Assembly: GCA_027100635.1 (NCBI GenBank)
Contig: JAMOOQ010000026.1
Location: forward strand, 1-43,859
Direction of reading: 5' to 3'
Origin: Campylobacteraceae bacterium
Lineage (GTDB): Bacteria; Campylobacterota; Campylobacteria; Campylobacterales; Sulfurovaceae
Length of the DNA stretch: 43,859 nucleotides
The translations under genes were made by a program, and so were the position numbers. Position 1 is the stretch's first letter; every line of letters begins with the position of its first letter. The notes under the pieces are model-generated. The model was not told the origin of the DNA. It did not search any database and saw only the letters and a list, made by a program, of their open reading frames with translations. Below are positions 8,070 to 17,011 of the stretch, one piece after another.

Positions 8070-9023
8070 CTATATTCTAGCTTCTTCTCTTCTTTGTAGC
8101 ATAGTCCAGTATTTATCAATGTCTGATTGAATTAAATCAATTACATGTCTATTTTCTGGTTTAAATAGGTGCTTATATCTTCCTTGAGCGCCTAAATAAT
8201 CATCTACTTTAATAATATTTTTTGGACGATAAAGAATATTAAGCTCATGTCCATCAATAATTTCATAGATTGGGAACATTAAAGATTCAGTTGCTAAATC
8301 TGTAATATGGATTGTATCTTTTGGATCAAATCTCCACTCTGTTGTACATGGTGAAACAGTGTTTATAAAACATGGTCCCTCAGTCTCAAGAGCTTTTTGA
8401 AAACCTTTTGCCATACTTTTCCATTTATTTGGAGCAAGTTGAGCAACATAAGGAGCACCATGAGCTGCCATAATAGCTACTATATCTTTTTTCTTCTCTT
8501 TTTTACCATAACTATGAGTTCCAGCTTGAGCCGTTGAAGTTGTTGCACCAATTGGTGTAGCAGAACTTCTTTGTCCACCTGTATTTGCATAGTTTTCATT
8601 ATCAAGACAGATATATGTAAAGTCATGACCTCTCTCCATCGCACCACTTAACCATTGGAAACCAATATCATAAGTAGAACCATCTCCACCAAATGCAACA
8701 AATTTTACAGGTGCATCATTATCAGGAAGTGTCCCTTTTTTCTTTCTTACTTTATGCATAACTTCTGCACCAGTAACGGCAGTTGCAGCATTTTCAAATC
8801 CAATATGAATCCAAGAAGTATCCCAAGATGTAAATGGATAAACTGCTGTTGAAACCTCTAAACAACCAGTATTTGAAGAGATAACAAGGTTATCATCTGT
8901 ACAATTCATAAGCTCTCTAACTATCATAGAATGAGCACACCCAGGACATAAAGTATGAGCACCTTCAAGTCTATCATTGTTTGTTGAGAACTCTTTTAAG
9001 TTTTTAACTGATGTAATTGCCAT
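8070..9023 (-). CDS. porB: Pyruvate:ferredoxin oxidoreductase, beta subunit
   Basis: This 317-residue subunit binds thiamine diphosphate and a proximal [4Fe-4S] cluster, and carries the decarboxylation site for pyruvate. The TPP/Mg motif runs from GDGSTYDIG (113-121) to ENYANTGGQ (143-151). Cysteines C26, C29 and C54, together with the Cys in the SPCTTEW segment, are the expected cluster ligands. A good AAGGAG site precedes the start. It is the last gene of porCDAB, with 3 bases between porA and porB. In autotrophic Campylobacterota the enzyme can also run in the carboxylating direction alongside the reductive TCA cycle; which direction is used here cannot be seen. Confidence 0.95.
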   Translation of the reverse strand: MAITSVKNLKEFSTNNDRLEGAHTLCPGCAHSMIVRELMNCTDDNLVISSNTGCLEVSTAVYPFTSWDTSWIHIGFENAATAVTGAEVMHKVRKKKGTLPDNDAPVKFVAFGGDGSTYDIGFQWLSGAMERGHDFTYICLDNENYANTGGQRSSATPIGATTSTAQAGTHSYGKKEKKKDIVAIMAAHGAPYVAQLAPNKWKSMAKGFQKALETEGPCFINTVSPCTTEWRFDPKDTIHITDLATESLMFPIYEIIDGHELNILYRPKNIIKVDDYLGAQGRYKHLFKPENRHVIDLIQSDIDKYWTMLQRREEARI

Positions 9024-9026
9024 TGA

Positions 9027-10262
9027 TTAACTCCTTTCTGTTTTAAAAAATGCTAGTTTAGGACCTCTTAGACCACTAAACTGTTGAATTTCTGTTGTTA
9101 TATAACCAGCATCTGCGTGAACCTGTTGCTCTGCAAATATTCTTTCTCCCTCTTCTATTGAGAAGTCACGACCACCAAGACCATAAATGAAATTTGTTAC
9201 AATTGGTCTATTTATTGATGTATACATAGCAGCACTAACTTCATTAAAGAATGCACCCATTGCTCCTCCAGGAGATGAACGGTCAGTTACAGCAATTGCT
9301 TTAGCATTTTTCAGTGCTTCTCTTACCTCTTCATAAGGGAACGGTCTAAAACATCTAATTGCAACAACACCTGCTTTGATACCTTTTGTTTCTCTCATAT
9401 TTTTAGCAGCTACTCTTGCAGTTTCAACTGTTGAACCAAGACCGACAATAACAACATCAGCATCTTCCATATCATACTTTTCAACTCTATTATACTCTCT
9501 ACCTGTTATCTCTTTAAACTCTGCAAAAACTGAATCTATTACAGGCATAGAATCCATAATAGCTTTATGTTGTTTAGCTTTATGTTCAAAGTGCCAATCT
9601 TCTTCTGTTTGAGCACCATAAGTTATAGGTCTAGAAAAATCAAGCATATCATCAATTGGTTGAATTTTACCTACAAAATTAATTGCTGTTTCATCTGTCA
9701 AAGGATATACATTTTGAGCTGTATGAGAAGTGATAAATCCATCTTGATGAACCATCATTGGTAGTCTTACTGATGCATTTTCTGCAATTTTAAAGGCACA
9801 AAGAGCTAAATCATAAGCTTCTTGAGCATTAAATGCACCCATTTGTAACCAACCACTATCACGACCAAGATACATATCAGCATGGTCTCCACGAACATTA
9901 AGTGGAGATGCTAAAGCTCTGTTTACAACATTAAGTACAATTGGTAATCTCATTCCAGATGCTTGATATAAAACTTCTGCCATTAATGCAAAACCTTGTG
10001 AAGATGTTGCTGTTGAAACTCGTCCACCTGCAGCAGATGCACCAACACAACCTGACATTGCAGCATGTTCAGACTCAACCATTACAAACTCACCATTAAT
10101 ATAACCATTAGCTACATAACTACCATAATTCTCAACAATTGGAGTTGATGGTGTAATAGGATAAGCTATAACAACATCAACATCAGCTTGTCTTAAAGCT
10201 TGTGATGCAGCATAATTACCATCCCACACTTCTCTTTCATTTAAATCAAATTTTACTGCCAT
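9027..10262 (-). CDS. porA: Pyruvate:ferredoxin oxidoreductase, alpha subunit
   Basis: A 411-residue protein with the N-terminal pyrimidine-binding domain of 2-oxoacid oxidoreductases. The YPITPSTP motif (34-41) and the ESEHAAMSGCVGASAAGGR block are clear. The C-terminal domain carries GLGSTVETARVAAK and RCFRPFP, as in the family. Together with PorB it forms the pyruvate/TPP active site. It is preceded by an AAGGGG ribosome site and lies 9 bases after porD, in the middle of the operon. Length is as expected for the four-subunit enzyme. Confidence 0.95.
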   Translation of the reverse strand: MAVKFDLNEREVWDGNYAASQALRQADVDVVIAYPITPSTPIVENYGSYVANGYINGEFVMVESEHAAMSGCVGASAAGGRVSTATSSQGFALMAEVLYQASGMRLPIVLNVVNRALASPLNVRGDHADMYLGRDSGWLQMGAFNAQEAYDLALCAFKIAENASVRLPMMVHQDGFITSHTAQNVYPLTDETAINFVGKIQPIDDMLDFSRPITYGAQTEEDWHFEHKAKQHKAIMDSMPVIDSVFAEFKEITGREYNRVEKYDMEDADVVIVGLGSTVETARVAAKNMRETKGIKAGVVAIRCFRPFPYEEVREALKNAKAIAVTDRSSPGGAMGAFFNEVSAAMYTSINRPIVTNFIYGLGGRDFSIEEGERIFAEQQVHADAGYITTEIQQFSGLRGPKLAFFKTERS

Positions 10263-10271
10263 AATGACCCC

Positions 10272-10739
10272 TTATTTCTCTTTTTTCTTTTTCTCTGGCC
10301 AAGCAGAAAGTGCATCTTCCATTGGTGTATTCTCACCATACATAAGTAGTGATTTTGGATTTGTAGGACAAACTTCCACACAAACTCCACACCCTTTACA
10401 GTGGTCATAATCAATTCCTAGCATCTGCTTATCTCTTGAAATAATAGATGTATCAGGACACCATACCCAACAGTTTTGACAATCAATACATACATCTCTG
10501 TTATAAACAGGTTTGATTATTCTCCATGAAGCAACAGTCGCTGTATATGAATTATATCCTGAGTAAGCTCTCTCTTCTTGTTTTTTAAGAGCAATACCCG
10601 TTGCATTACCATCAAATGATTGCAATACACTTCCTTGAGTTACCTCTTCCCAACCAACTAGACCACTACCATTTTCAAGTCCACTTTGACCTCTATTGTC
10701 ATTTGCCAATAATTTTAAATCTTGTGCTTCTACACTCAT
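10272..10739 (-). CDS. porD: Pyruvate:ferredoxin oxidoreductase, delta (ferredoxin) subunit
   Basis: A 155-residue subunit with two [4Fe-4S] sites near its C-terminus: C84, C87, C90, C94 and C114, C117, C120, C124. These pass electrons from the TPP site to free ferredoxin or flavodoxin. The first about 80 residues have no clusters and include GSGLVGWEEVTQGSVL and WRIIKPVYNRDVC, as in epsilonproteobacterial PorD, where this extension is usual. The gene lies between porC and porA in an uninterrupted operon. Confidence 0.93.
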   Translation of the reverse strand: MSVEAQDLKLLANDNRGQSGLENGSGLVGWEEVTQGSVLQSFDGNATGIALKKQEERAYSGYNSYTATVASWRIIKPVYNRDVCIDCQNCWVWCPDTSIISRDKQMLGIDYDHCKGCGVCVEVCPTNPKSLLMYGENTPMEDALSAWPEKKKKEK

Positions 10740-10752
10740 CTTTTATTCCTCT

Positions 10753-11316
10753 TTACTTTACTTCGTTATATGCTCTAGTAATAGCTTCCATATTAGCATC
10801 TATTATCTTCTGTGGAAATTTAGAAAGTACTCTTCTCATATTTTCTAAGAAATACTCAAGTTCAAACATACCAGACATTTTAACAAATGCACCAAGCATA
10901 GGAGAATTTGGCATAGATCTACCAATAGTATCCAAAGAAATTTGAACACAATCAAGAGTAAATACTCTATCCTCTTTACCCTCTAAAGTAGGAATACCAG
11001 CTATAAGTTCCTCTTTACTAAGATGAGTAGTTATAATATACTTAGTAGTTGGAGACTCATGTTCAATAATATTATCTGAAAATGCCAAAGCAGGATCAAT
11101 TACCAATACAAAATCAGGATTCATAAATTTTGCATGGTTAAAAATCTGTTCATCATCAATTCTATTATAAGCTCTTAAAGCAGCACCTCTTTTTGCAGAA
11201 CCGTATAATGCAAAAGCTTGAACTTCTTTACCTGTTGTTGCTACAACATCACCTAGACCTTTAGCTCCAGATACAGCACCTTGCCCAGCACGACTATGCC
11301 ATCTAATTTCTACCAT
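10753..11316 (-). CDS. porC: Pyruvate:ferredoxin oxidoreductase, gamma subunit
   Basis: A 187-residue gamma subunit, first gene of the operon. It starts MVEIRWHSRAGQGA; the RxxGQG element at the N-terminus is the family signature, here with Ala in place of the usual Gly (SRAGQG). KRGAALRAYNRID follows, as expected. A strong TAGGAGGT ribosome site stands 5 bases before the ATG, the best in the window, suggesting high expression. The four subunits follow the order gamma-delta-alpha-beta, as in Helicobacter pylori. Confidence 0.94.
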   Translation of the reverse strand: MVEIRWHSRAGQGAVSGAKGLGDVVATTGKEVQAFALYGSAKRGAALRAYNRIDDEQIFNHAKFMNPDFVLVIDPALAFSDNIIEHESPTTKYIITTHLSKEELIAGIPTLEGKEDRVFTLDCVQISLDTIGRSMPNSPMLGAFVKMSGMFELEYFLENMRRVLSKFPQKIIDANMEAITRAYNEVK

Positions 11317-11446
11317 ATATACCTCCTAATTTTAATATTAAGTATGTCATTTTAATATTATGACTCTTAAATAGTGCTTTGAAATTATAAATTATTAATT
11401 TAATAGTTACAACTGCGACTTAATGTATCTAATCTTAACTTTGTAG

Positions 11447-12109
11447 CTATTTTAGTTTTATTAATTTTTGATTTTCTAGTTTATATATATTGTCACACAT
11501 CTCAGCCATACTTTCATCATGAGTAACCACAATTAGTCCAGCATTATTTTTATTTATATACTCCAAAAGCTCTGTCATTACTAAGTTAGCTGTTTCATTA
11601 TCTAAATTTCCTGTTGGTTCATCGGCAAATATAATATTTGGTTTTTTACTAAGAACTCGTACGATTGAAACTCTTTGTTGTTGTCCACCTGATAATTCTG
11701 ATATTTTTTGGTCTATAATATTATCTATCTCAAATTTTTTAAGTAACTCCAAATCAAGTTTTTCTCCAGAGAGCATAGTTGCAATTTTTATATTATCAAT
11801 AGCTCTCATACCCTTAAATAGATAATGTGATTGGAAAATAATACCAATATTAAATCTTCTTAGTTTATCTATATATTCTTCATTAGTGTTATATATAGTT
11901 TTATTTAAAATTTTGACTTCCCCCTTGACTGGAGGTAAAAATGTTGATAAATTGTGTAATAATGTTGATTTTCCACTACCACTTCTACCTAAAATTGCAA
12001 TACTTTGCTTAGAATTTAGTATAAAATCAATATTACTATAAAGTTTATAATCATAAGAGTGAGATAAGTCTATTGCATTAATAAGTGGATATTCTAAAGA
12101 GTTATTCAT
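11447..12109 (-). CDS. ABC transporter ATP-binding protein, LolD/MacB-like, without a permease nearby
   Basis: A 220-residue nucleotide-binding subunit. Walker A is GRSGSGKST (41-49), the signature LSGGQQQR is at 139-146, Walker B ends IIFADEP (159-165), and the H-loop is in VVTHDE near the C-terminus. The Q-loop is in IIFQSHYLF (90-98). Length and motif style match the LolD/MacB/FtsE class, which works with an FtsX-like permease. No permease gene is adjacent: the neighbours are porC and tsf. Its partner must be encoded elsewhere, so the substrate cannot be inferred. Confidence 0.8.
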   Translation of the reverse strand: MNNSLEYPLINAIDLSHSYDYKLYSNIDFILNSKQSIAILGRSGSGKSTLLHNLSTFLPPVKGEVKILNKTIYNTNEEYIDKLRRFNIGIIFQSHYLFKGMRAIDNIKIATMLSGEKLDLELLKKFEIDNIIDQKISELSGGQQQRVSIVRVLSKKPNIIFADEPTGNLDNETANLVMTELLEYINKNNAGLIVVTHDESMAEMCDNIYKLENQKLIKLK

Positions 12110-12140
12110 TTTTTCTCTTTTAAATTAATTATAATAAGGA

Positions 12141-12174
12141 ATAAATATTAAAGGGCAACCATAAAAGATTGCCC
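12141..12174 (-). terminator. Rho-independent-type terminator after tsf
   Basis: On the minus strand GGGCAATC and GGTTGCCC form an 8-bp stem (one G-U pair) around a 6-base loop, then TTTAATATTTATT. It lies about 70 bases after the tsf stop and 32 bases before the ABC gene. The hairpin resembles the one at 40470-40489, so it may be a dispersed repeat used as a terminator. Confidence 0.6.
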
Positions 12175-12244
12175 CTACGAAATAATAAGCCTTTGTAGGA
12201 GTATTCCATTATGGGTACCCATCAAATTTATTTCTATTTCTAAA

Positions 12245-13306
12245 TTATGCCATCTGTTTTGCAACTTCTGCAGCAAAATCTTCTTCTACTACTTCAATAC
12301 CTTCACCAACTTCTAATCTTGTAAATGAAACTATCTCAGCAGTTCCACCAGCTTTTTTAGCTACATTTTCTAAATGTTGTGCAACTGTAATTTTATCATC
12401 CATTACAAAATCTTGATCAAGAAGAGCTAACTCTTTATCTAAAGTTGTATTATCTGAGATAAATCTAGCAAGTTTACCAGGAAGAATTCTATCCCAAATT
12501 TTTTCTGGTTTACCTTCAGCTTTAAGTTCCTCTTTTAAAGTATCTTCTGCTTTAGTTAAAACCTCTTCTGTAAGCTGACTCATAGATATATACTGAGGAA
12601 TAGTTTTTTCTTTTTTACCTAATCTATGAAGTTCAATATTCTCTTTTTCAATTGATGCAATTCTACCTTTTATCTCATCTTCAACAAATTTTTCATCAAA
12701 ATCTCTATAACTTAAAGTTTTAGGATTCATTGCAGATATATGCATTGAGATATTTTTAAGATCAGATTTAATAGCATCTGCTACATCTTTTGAACTACAT
12801 TTTGCAGCAATAATAACACCTATTCTACCATTAGCATGAACATAACCATTAACAGAAATTGTATCATTACCTTCTAATAGTGCAGATCTTCTTACAACAA
12901 GATTTTCACCAATTTTAGAGATTTGTAAAGATAAATAATCTCCAAAACTTTGAGAATTAATCTCTGAATTATTAATAGCATCAGCATCTTCAAGAGAATT
13001 ATCAAAAGCATGTTCTGCTATCTCTTTTGTAACATTAATAAATGTTTCATTTTGAGCAACAAAATCAGTTTGAGAATTAATCTCTACTAGAACTGCTTTA
13101 TCTCCCTCAATTTTAATAGAGATAAGACCTTCTGCTGCCACTTTACCAGCTTTTTTAGCAGCAGCTCCAAGACCTTTTTCTTTTAACCATTCAACAGCTT
13201 TATCCATATCACCATCAGAAGAAGAAAGAGCTTTTTTACAGTCCATCATCCCTGCGCTAGTCATCTCTCTTAATGTTTTAATATCTTTTGGTCCAAAGTT
13301 TGCCAT
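12245..13306 (-). CDS. tsf: Elongation factor Ts
   Basis: This 353-residue guanine-nucleotide exchange factor recycles EF-Tu. The N-terminal UBA-like domain includes LREMTSAGMMDCKKAL (12-27), and the TDFVA motif (80-84) is the EF-Tu contact. The core dimerisation/coiled-coil regions follow. Its length matches the longer epsilonproteobacterial form. Its ATG overlaps the TAA of rpsB by one base, giving translational coupling, as is common for rpsB-tsf. Confidence 0.96.
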   Translation of the reverse strand: MANFGPKDIKTLREMTSAGMMDCKKALSSSDGDMDKAVEWLKEKGLGAAAKKAGKVAAEGLISIKIEGDKAVLVEINSQTDFVAQNETFINVTKEIAEHAFDNSLEDADAINNSEINSQSFGDYLSLQISKIGENLVVRRSALLEGNDTISVNGYVHANGRIGVIIAAKCSSKDVADAIKSDLKNISMHISAMNPKTLSYRDFDEKFVEDEIKGRIASIEKENIELHRLGKKEKTIPQYISMSQLTEEVLTKAEDTLKEELKAEGKPEKIWDRILPGKLARFISDNTTLDKELALLDQDFVMDDKITVAQHLENVAKKAGGTAEIVSFTRLEVGEGIEVVEEDFAAEVAKQMA

Positions 13307-14097
13307 TATTTAGCTTCCTCTATTTTTGGTTCTTCTGTCTTAATCTCTTCTTTTACTGCTTCCGCAACAACTTCAGAAATCTCTTCTTCGGTTACAACAA
13401 TTTCTTCTTCAGGTTCTTCATTTGATGCTCTACCTTCAATTATAGCTTCTGCCATCTCTTTACAAAAAAGATTAATTGATCTAATAGCGTCATCATTTCC
13501 AGGGATTGGATAATCAACCATATCAGGATCACAGTTTGTATCTAGTGGAGCAATAACTTTCATACCAAGTCTTCTTGCTTCTTTTACTGCAATATGCTCT
13601 TTAACAGCATCAATAACAAACATCATATCAGGAAGTTTTTTCATATTTCTAAAACCTTCAAGATATGCATTTAATTTCTCTTTTTTTCTAAGAAGCATTA
13701 AAGTTTCTTTTTTAGTTAAAAGATCAATTTGTCCATTTTCTTGCATCTGCTCAATAATTTCTAATTTTCTGATTGATTTTTTCATTGTTGGATAGTTTGT
13801 AAGCATTCCACCTAACCATCTATTTGCAACAAAAGGCATTCCACATCTAAGAGCATGTTCTTTTACTGCACTTCTAGCTTGTTTTTTTGTACCAACAAAT
13901 AGTACTGTTTGACCCTCTGCTGCTGCATCTCTAACTATATTATATGTATATTTAAAATATCTTAAAGTTTTTTGTAAATCAATAATATAAATATTTTTTC
14001 TCTCACCGAAAATAAATTTCTTCATTTTTGGATTCCATCTTCTTGTTTGGTGACCAAAGTGTACTCCACACTCTAGTAAGTCTTTCATTGTTACCAT
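13306..14097 (-). CDS. rpsB: 30S ribosomal protein S2
   Basis: The 263-residue protein starts [20 protein letters not shown] and contains [27 protein letters not shown] and the [19 protein letters not shown] block, all conserved in S2. The C-terminal about 40 residues are rich in Glu, Val and Lys, an acidic tail seen in several epsilonproteobacteria. A strong AAGGAG site precedes the start. It is co-transcribed with tsf from a promoter about 130 bases upstream. Confidence 0.97.
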   Translation of the reverse strand: MVTMKDLLECGVHFGHQTRRWNPKMKKFIFGERKNIYIIDLQKTLRYFKYTYNIVRDAAAEGQTVLFVGTKKQARSAVKEHALRCGMPFVANRWLGGMLTNYPTMKKSIRKLEIIEQMQENGQIDLLTKKETLMLLRKKEKLNAYLEGFRNMKKLPDMMFVIDAVKEHIAVKEARRLGMKVIAPLDTNCDPDMVDYPIPGNDDAIRSINLFCKEMAEAIIEGRASNEEPEEEIVVTEEEISEVVAEAVKEEIKTEEPKIEEAK

Positions 14098-14234
14098 TTT
14101 TTCTCCTTGGTATATTATATAATTTTATGGGCTTTGCCCTAGGTTTAACCCTCTGCAATCATCAACGCCAAAATTGACGCAACCTTTCAAGGAACGATTA
14201 CATGAGTATTTCTCAGAATGAGAATGCAATTATA
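14098..14234 (-). promoter_or_regulatory. rpsB promoter and structured leader
   Basis: On the minus strand TATAAT lies at 14234-14229 after a T/A-rich stretch, the Campylobacterota promoter style. A leader of about 120 nt follows. It can form GGGC-AAA-GCCC near its 3' end and a GTCAA/TTGAT stem further up. An inverted repeat, TTCTCA/TGAGAA, lies at 14210-14224 close to the expected transcript start. rpsB leaders bind S2 for autoregulation in other bacteria. Such a role here is only inferred. Confidence 0.4.
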
Positions 14235-14318
14235 TAAGAATATTATTTAAACCCTAATTATTCAACTGTAAATATTTTTCATTTTTTACATTGACTAAAA
14301 AAAATATCCTTTACATCA

Positions 14319-14603
14319 TCATCTCCACGGATCTTTTGGAATAGAGTCTATGTATCCTGTATTTGAATAGTTTGGATATTTATCTATATTAGGATTTAAA
14401 ACCAATGCCTTTAATCCCTCTTTTGTATCGGGATACATCCCATTATCTAGTTTAAACATCTTTAATGCTTCATTAATTGTATCCATTTGAATACATATAA
14501 AATATTTTTTGTAAGGTTTATTTGGGGGATATATATTGGGGATGATAAAACTAATGAGTAAAAAAATAGATGTTATAATTAGAAATATTTTTATATATTT
14601 CAA
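14319..14603 (-). CDS. Truncated GspG-like paralogue lacking the prepilin motif
   Basis: A 94-residue protein. Residues 36-94 closely match GspG encoded at 15552-15989, sharing CIQMDTI, EALKMFKLDNGMYPDT, KYPNYSN and SIPKD. The N-terminal 30 residues are an ordinary hydrophobic helix with no F-x3-E prepilin site. The match stops at PKDPWR with two stop codons in a row, where GspG proteins normally continue into the calcium-binding loop. DNA identity to gspG over the shared part is high, so this is a recent partial duplication. It starts at a TTG with only a weak ribosome site. It may be a decaying copy, or a membrane-tethered protein that interferes with the pseudopilus. Confidence 0.55.
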   Translation of the reverse strand: MKYIKIFLIITSIFLLISFIIPNIYPPNKPYKKYFICIQMDTINEALKMFKLDNGMYPDTKEGLKALVLNPNIDKYPNYSNTGYIDSIPKDPWR

Positions 14604-14613
14604 GTAAATATCT

Positions 14614-15027
14614 TTATTTTTGGCTAAATCTATAAAATATAGATGAAGAATTACCCTTTAAAAGTATTTTTTTTACTTCAAATGGAATTGGTGGCATATC
14701 TTCTATTTCTACTAATTTTAGAGCATCTGTAACAAATATATTTTTCTTTTTTTTCTCTAATATCTCTTTATTTTTAAAGTCATCAAATTTGAAAGATTGT
14801 GAAATAAGAGTGTAAGCATCTTTTTCACTATTATGATATCGTTCACTTTCATCAATTACAAAAAGGGTATTTGTAAATTCTGATTTAGAACGGTCTGTGA
14901 TGTAAACTGCCATATCACGCGTTTGTTGTTGCATTTGTAAAATAGCAGCAATAACAATAGAGATAAGCACCACAGATATTAAAAGTTCGATTATTGTAAA
15001 AGCTTTTTTATTTGATTTTAATTTCAA
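14614..15027 (-). CDS. Pseudopilin-like protein (GspI/GspJ class)
   Basis: With the TTG start at 15027 the protein is 137 residues. AAGGAG stands 7 bases upstream, and the TTG overlaps the TGA of the preceding gene (TTGA), so this start beats the longer upstream ATG reading. The leader MKLKSNKKA is followed by FTIIELLISVVLISIVIAA, a type IV prepilin N-terminus with E at +5. The rest is not recognisable, but gene order (G, H, then this) suggests a minor pseudopilin of the I/J class. Cleavage would be after Ala rather than the usual Gly. Confidence 0.7.
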   Translation of the reverse strand: MKLKSNKKAFTIIELLISVVLISIVIAAILQMQQQTRDMAVYITDRSKSEFTNTLFVIDESERYHNSEKDAYTLISQSFKFDDFKNKEILEKKKKNIFVTDALKLVEIEDMPPIPFEVKKILLKGNSSSIFYRFSQK

Positions 15028-15542
15028 TAGAAATCTCCTTGACTTGATGCTATATCTGTATCTTTTAGCCATAACTCTTCTGCTTTTTGTAAATCTTTTA
15101 CTCTTTGAGTTTTGCCAAAATATGATGGTAAAAGATAAACACCTTCATTATTTTTAAGAACCATTTTTGAACTACTATGATTTGGATAAACTCTGTATCT
15201 TAAGCAGACTTTTTCATCATCTATTCGCCCAAAATCTATTTTTTGAAGATTATCACTTTCATCTAATATATATGCTTCAATCTCTCCCAGTCTGAGTTGC
15301 CCTTTATATGCACTATTAGAATAATAACACTCTTGACATTTTGAAATACAAAAAAACTCACCACCATTACCCAATAGTTTAACTATATTTTCTCGTAAAT
15401 TTAGAGGTGTAAGTTCATTAGTTGTCTTTTTTTTAGTTCCTATATTATTGATAACAAGTCCAGTTGCAATAGATATTAGAAGTACAACAATAATAAGCTC
15501 TAATAATGAAAAACCATATCTTTGTTTTGTGTACTTTTCCAT
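15024..15542 (-). CDS. Pseudopilin-like protein (GspH class)
   Basis: A 172-residue protein with prepilin leader MEKYTKQRYG, then FSLLELIIVVLLISIATGL (F11, E15). The C-terminal region has a C-x2-C-x2-C cluster near residues 65-71 (CISKCQEC) and a beta-rich body, as expected for minor pseudopilins. It follows gspG by 9 bases and overlaps the next gene. GspH is the best guess from order and size; sequence alone does not separate it from other minor pseudopilins. Confidence 0.7.
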   Translation of the reverse strand: MEKYTKQRYGFSLLELIIVVLLISIATGLVINNIGTKKKTTNELTPLNLRENIVKLLGNGGEFFCISKCQECYYSNSAYKGQLRLGEIEAYILDESDNLQKIDFGRIDDEKVCLRYRVYPNHSSSKMVLKNNEGVYLLPSYFGKTQRVKDLQKAEELWLKDTDIASSQGDFY

Positions 15543-15551
15543 ATTATATAT

Positions 15552-15989
15552 CTATTTTGAACATTTAGTTAAAAATATATCTTGAGCGTCTTCTATCCCA
15601 CCTTCTTTTCTATCAGCTCCAAAACTTATTATCTCATATTTTGTATCTGTTTTTATATATGCAAAAGTTGTTTGCCACGAATCTTTAGGAATAGACTCCA
15701 TATATGAAGCATTTGAGTAGTTTGGATATTTATCTGGATCAGGATTTACAAGTAGTGCCTCTATCCCCTCTTCTGTATCAGGATACATCCCATTATCTAG
15801 TTTAAACATTTTTAATGCTTCACCAATTGTATCCATTTGAATACATACTAATTTTCTTTTTGCAGCTTCACCTTGACCAATAAGAGCAGGAGCAACAAAT
15901 GATGCTAGAATACCAAGTATTACAATTACCACTAGTAATTCTAGCAATGAGAATGCTTTTTTGATTTTAAAATTTTTATGATTATTCAA
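15552..15989 (-). CDS. gspG: Major pseudopilin GspG
   Basis: A 145-residue main subunit of the type II secretion pseudopilus. The leader ends KKA; the mature protein begins FSLLELLVVIVILGILA with E17 at +5. CIQMDTIGEALKMFKLDNGMYPDTEEG is the hallmark GspG stretch, and SIPKDSW then FGADRKEGG follow. The usual calcium-site loop is partly altered (KDSWQTTFAY). Starts at TTG (15987-15989) with AAGGAA 5 bases upstream. First gene of the minus-strand pseudopilin cluster, divergent from gspK. Confidence 0.88.
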   Translation of the reverse strand: MNNHKNFKIKKAFSLLELLVVIVILGILASFVAPALIGQGEAAKRKLVCIQMDTIGEALKMFKLDNGMYPDTEEGIEALLVNPDPDKYPNYSNASYMESIPKDSWQTTFAYIKTDTKYEIISFGADRKEGGIEDAQDIFLTKCSK

Positions 15990-16126
15990 TATAATTCCTT
16001 TTTGATTTTTAATAATTTTGTAGTTATTTCATAATTATACTCAAATTTTGTATAGTTTTTAGTATAATTTGGGTAATATTTGATTAAACTACAGTTTTTA
16101 TAATAATAAAATAGGATTTTAATTTA
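15990..16126. promoter_or_regulatory. Divergent promoter region between gspG and gspK
   Basis: This 137-base AT-rich gap separates the two arms of the secretion cluster. On the plus strand TATAAT at 16063-16068 follows a T-rich run (TAGTTTTTAG), the sigma-70 style of Campylobacterota, and would start the gspK-J operon about 60 bases before the gspK ATG. A matching minus-strand promoter for gspG is likely but was not pinned down. No clear operator palindrome was seen. Confidence 0.4.
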
Positions 16127-17011
16127 ATGAGAAGAGGAGTCGCCCTTTTAATCACACTAGGAGTCATCACAACTCTTATCACCCTTATTGGTATATCATT
16201 TTCTTATCTTGATAAAGCAAAACGAAATTCAACTGACATGTCAGCTTTAATACAAGCTAATATTTTATACAAAGATATATCCAAGGTTTTAGTTTCGCTT
16301 CTTGGTTCAAAAGATGCTAGTTCGGTAATATCTACTATGTATCTTTTACCAGTGGTAATTCAAGAAGAGGGTGGCGAGTTTTATATGAATATAGCTTGTC
16401 ATCCTAATAGTAATGCTATTGATATAAATTGGTTGTCTTTTAAAGATGATAAAACAAAGGTAAAAGAGTTTGATTTAATCAATCATATGCTAGATTTAAT
16501 TATAGATAAATATGATATTGAAGATGCTTCAAAATTGATGGAGTTAATATATCAAGCACTTGAAGGTGATAAAATTTTATATAATATCCCATCAAGAATA
16601 AAAGAAAAAAAATTAATTCATTCAGAAAAACAGTTTAATAATATATTGAAAGAGTATCAACTTCAAACAGGTGATAGTAAAATATTTTTGGTTCCTTGGG
16701 GTAATTATATCGCTTTTGTAGGTAAAAATTCTAAAATAGATAGCCAGTATTTATCATCCGATTTTATATCTTTATTTTTTAATATAGAGTTAGAAGATGT
16801 TTTAGAAAATTGGATTGAAGGTGATTCTTTAGTTAAGTTTCTACAAGATAGTGATGGAGATATGAGTTTATATGATAAAAAATTATTCTCCTCAACAGCA
16901 ATCAAGCATATGGAATGTGATACAACATATAGCTATAATAGTCAATCGTACAGATTTAGTTTTAATTACACAGATAAAAAGGTAGACAATTTTGAATTTC
17001 AAACTCAATAA
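16127..17011 (+). CDS. gspK: Type II secretion minor pseudopilin GspK-like
   Basis: A 294-residue protein starting MRRGVALLITLGVITTLITL, the class of GspK N-terminus (short basic leader, then a helix without the usual E at +5). The rest contains long helical stretches and no repeats. Its place at the head of the K-L-M-N-C-D-E-J operon supports the call. GspK caps the pseudopilus tip with I and J in model systems. Similarity beyond the N-terminus is too weak to judge by eye. Confidence 0.7.
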   Translation: MRRGVALLITLGVITTLITLIGISFSYLDKAKRNSTDMSALIQANILYKDISKVLVSLLGSKDASSVISTMYLLPVVIQEEGGEFYMNIACHPNSNAIDINWLSFKDDKTKVKEFDLINHMLDLIIDKYDIEDASKLMELIYQALEGDKILYNIPSRIKEKKLIHSEKQFNNILKEYQLQTGDSKIFLVPWGNYIAFVGKNSKIDSQYLSSDFISLFFNIELEDVLENWIEGDSLVKFLQDSDGDMSLYDKKLFSSTAIKHMECDTTYSYNSQSYRFSFNYTDKKVDNFEFQTQ

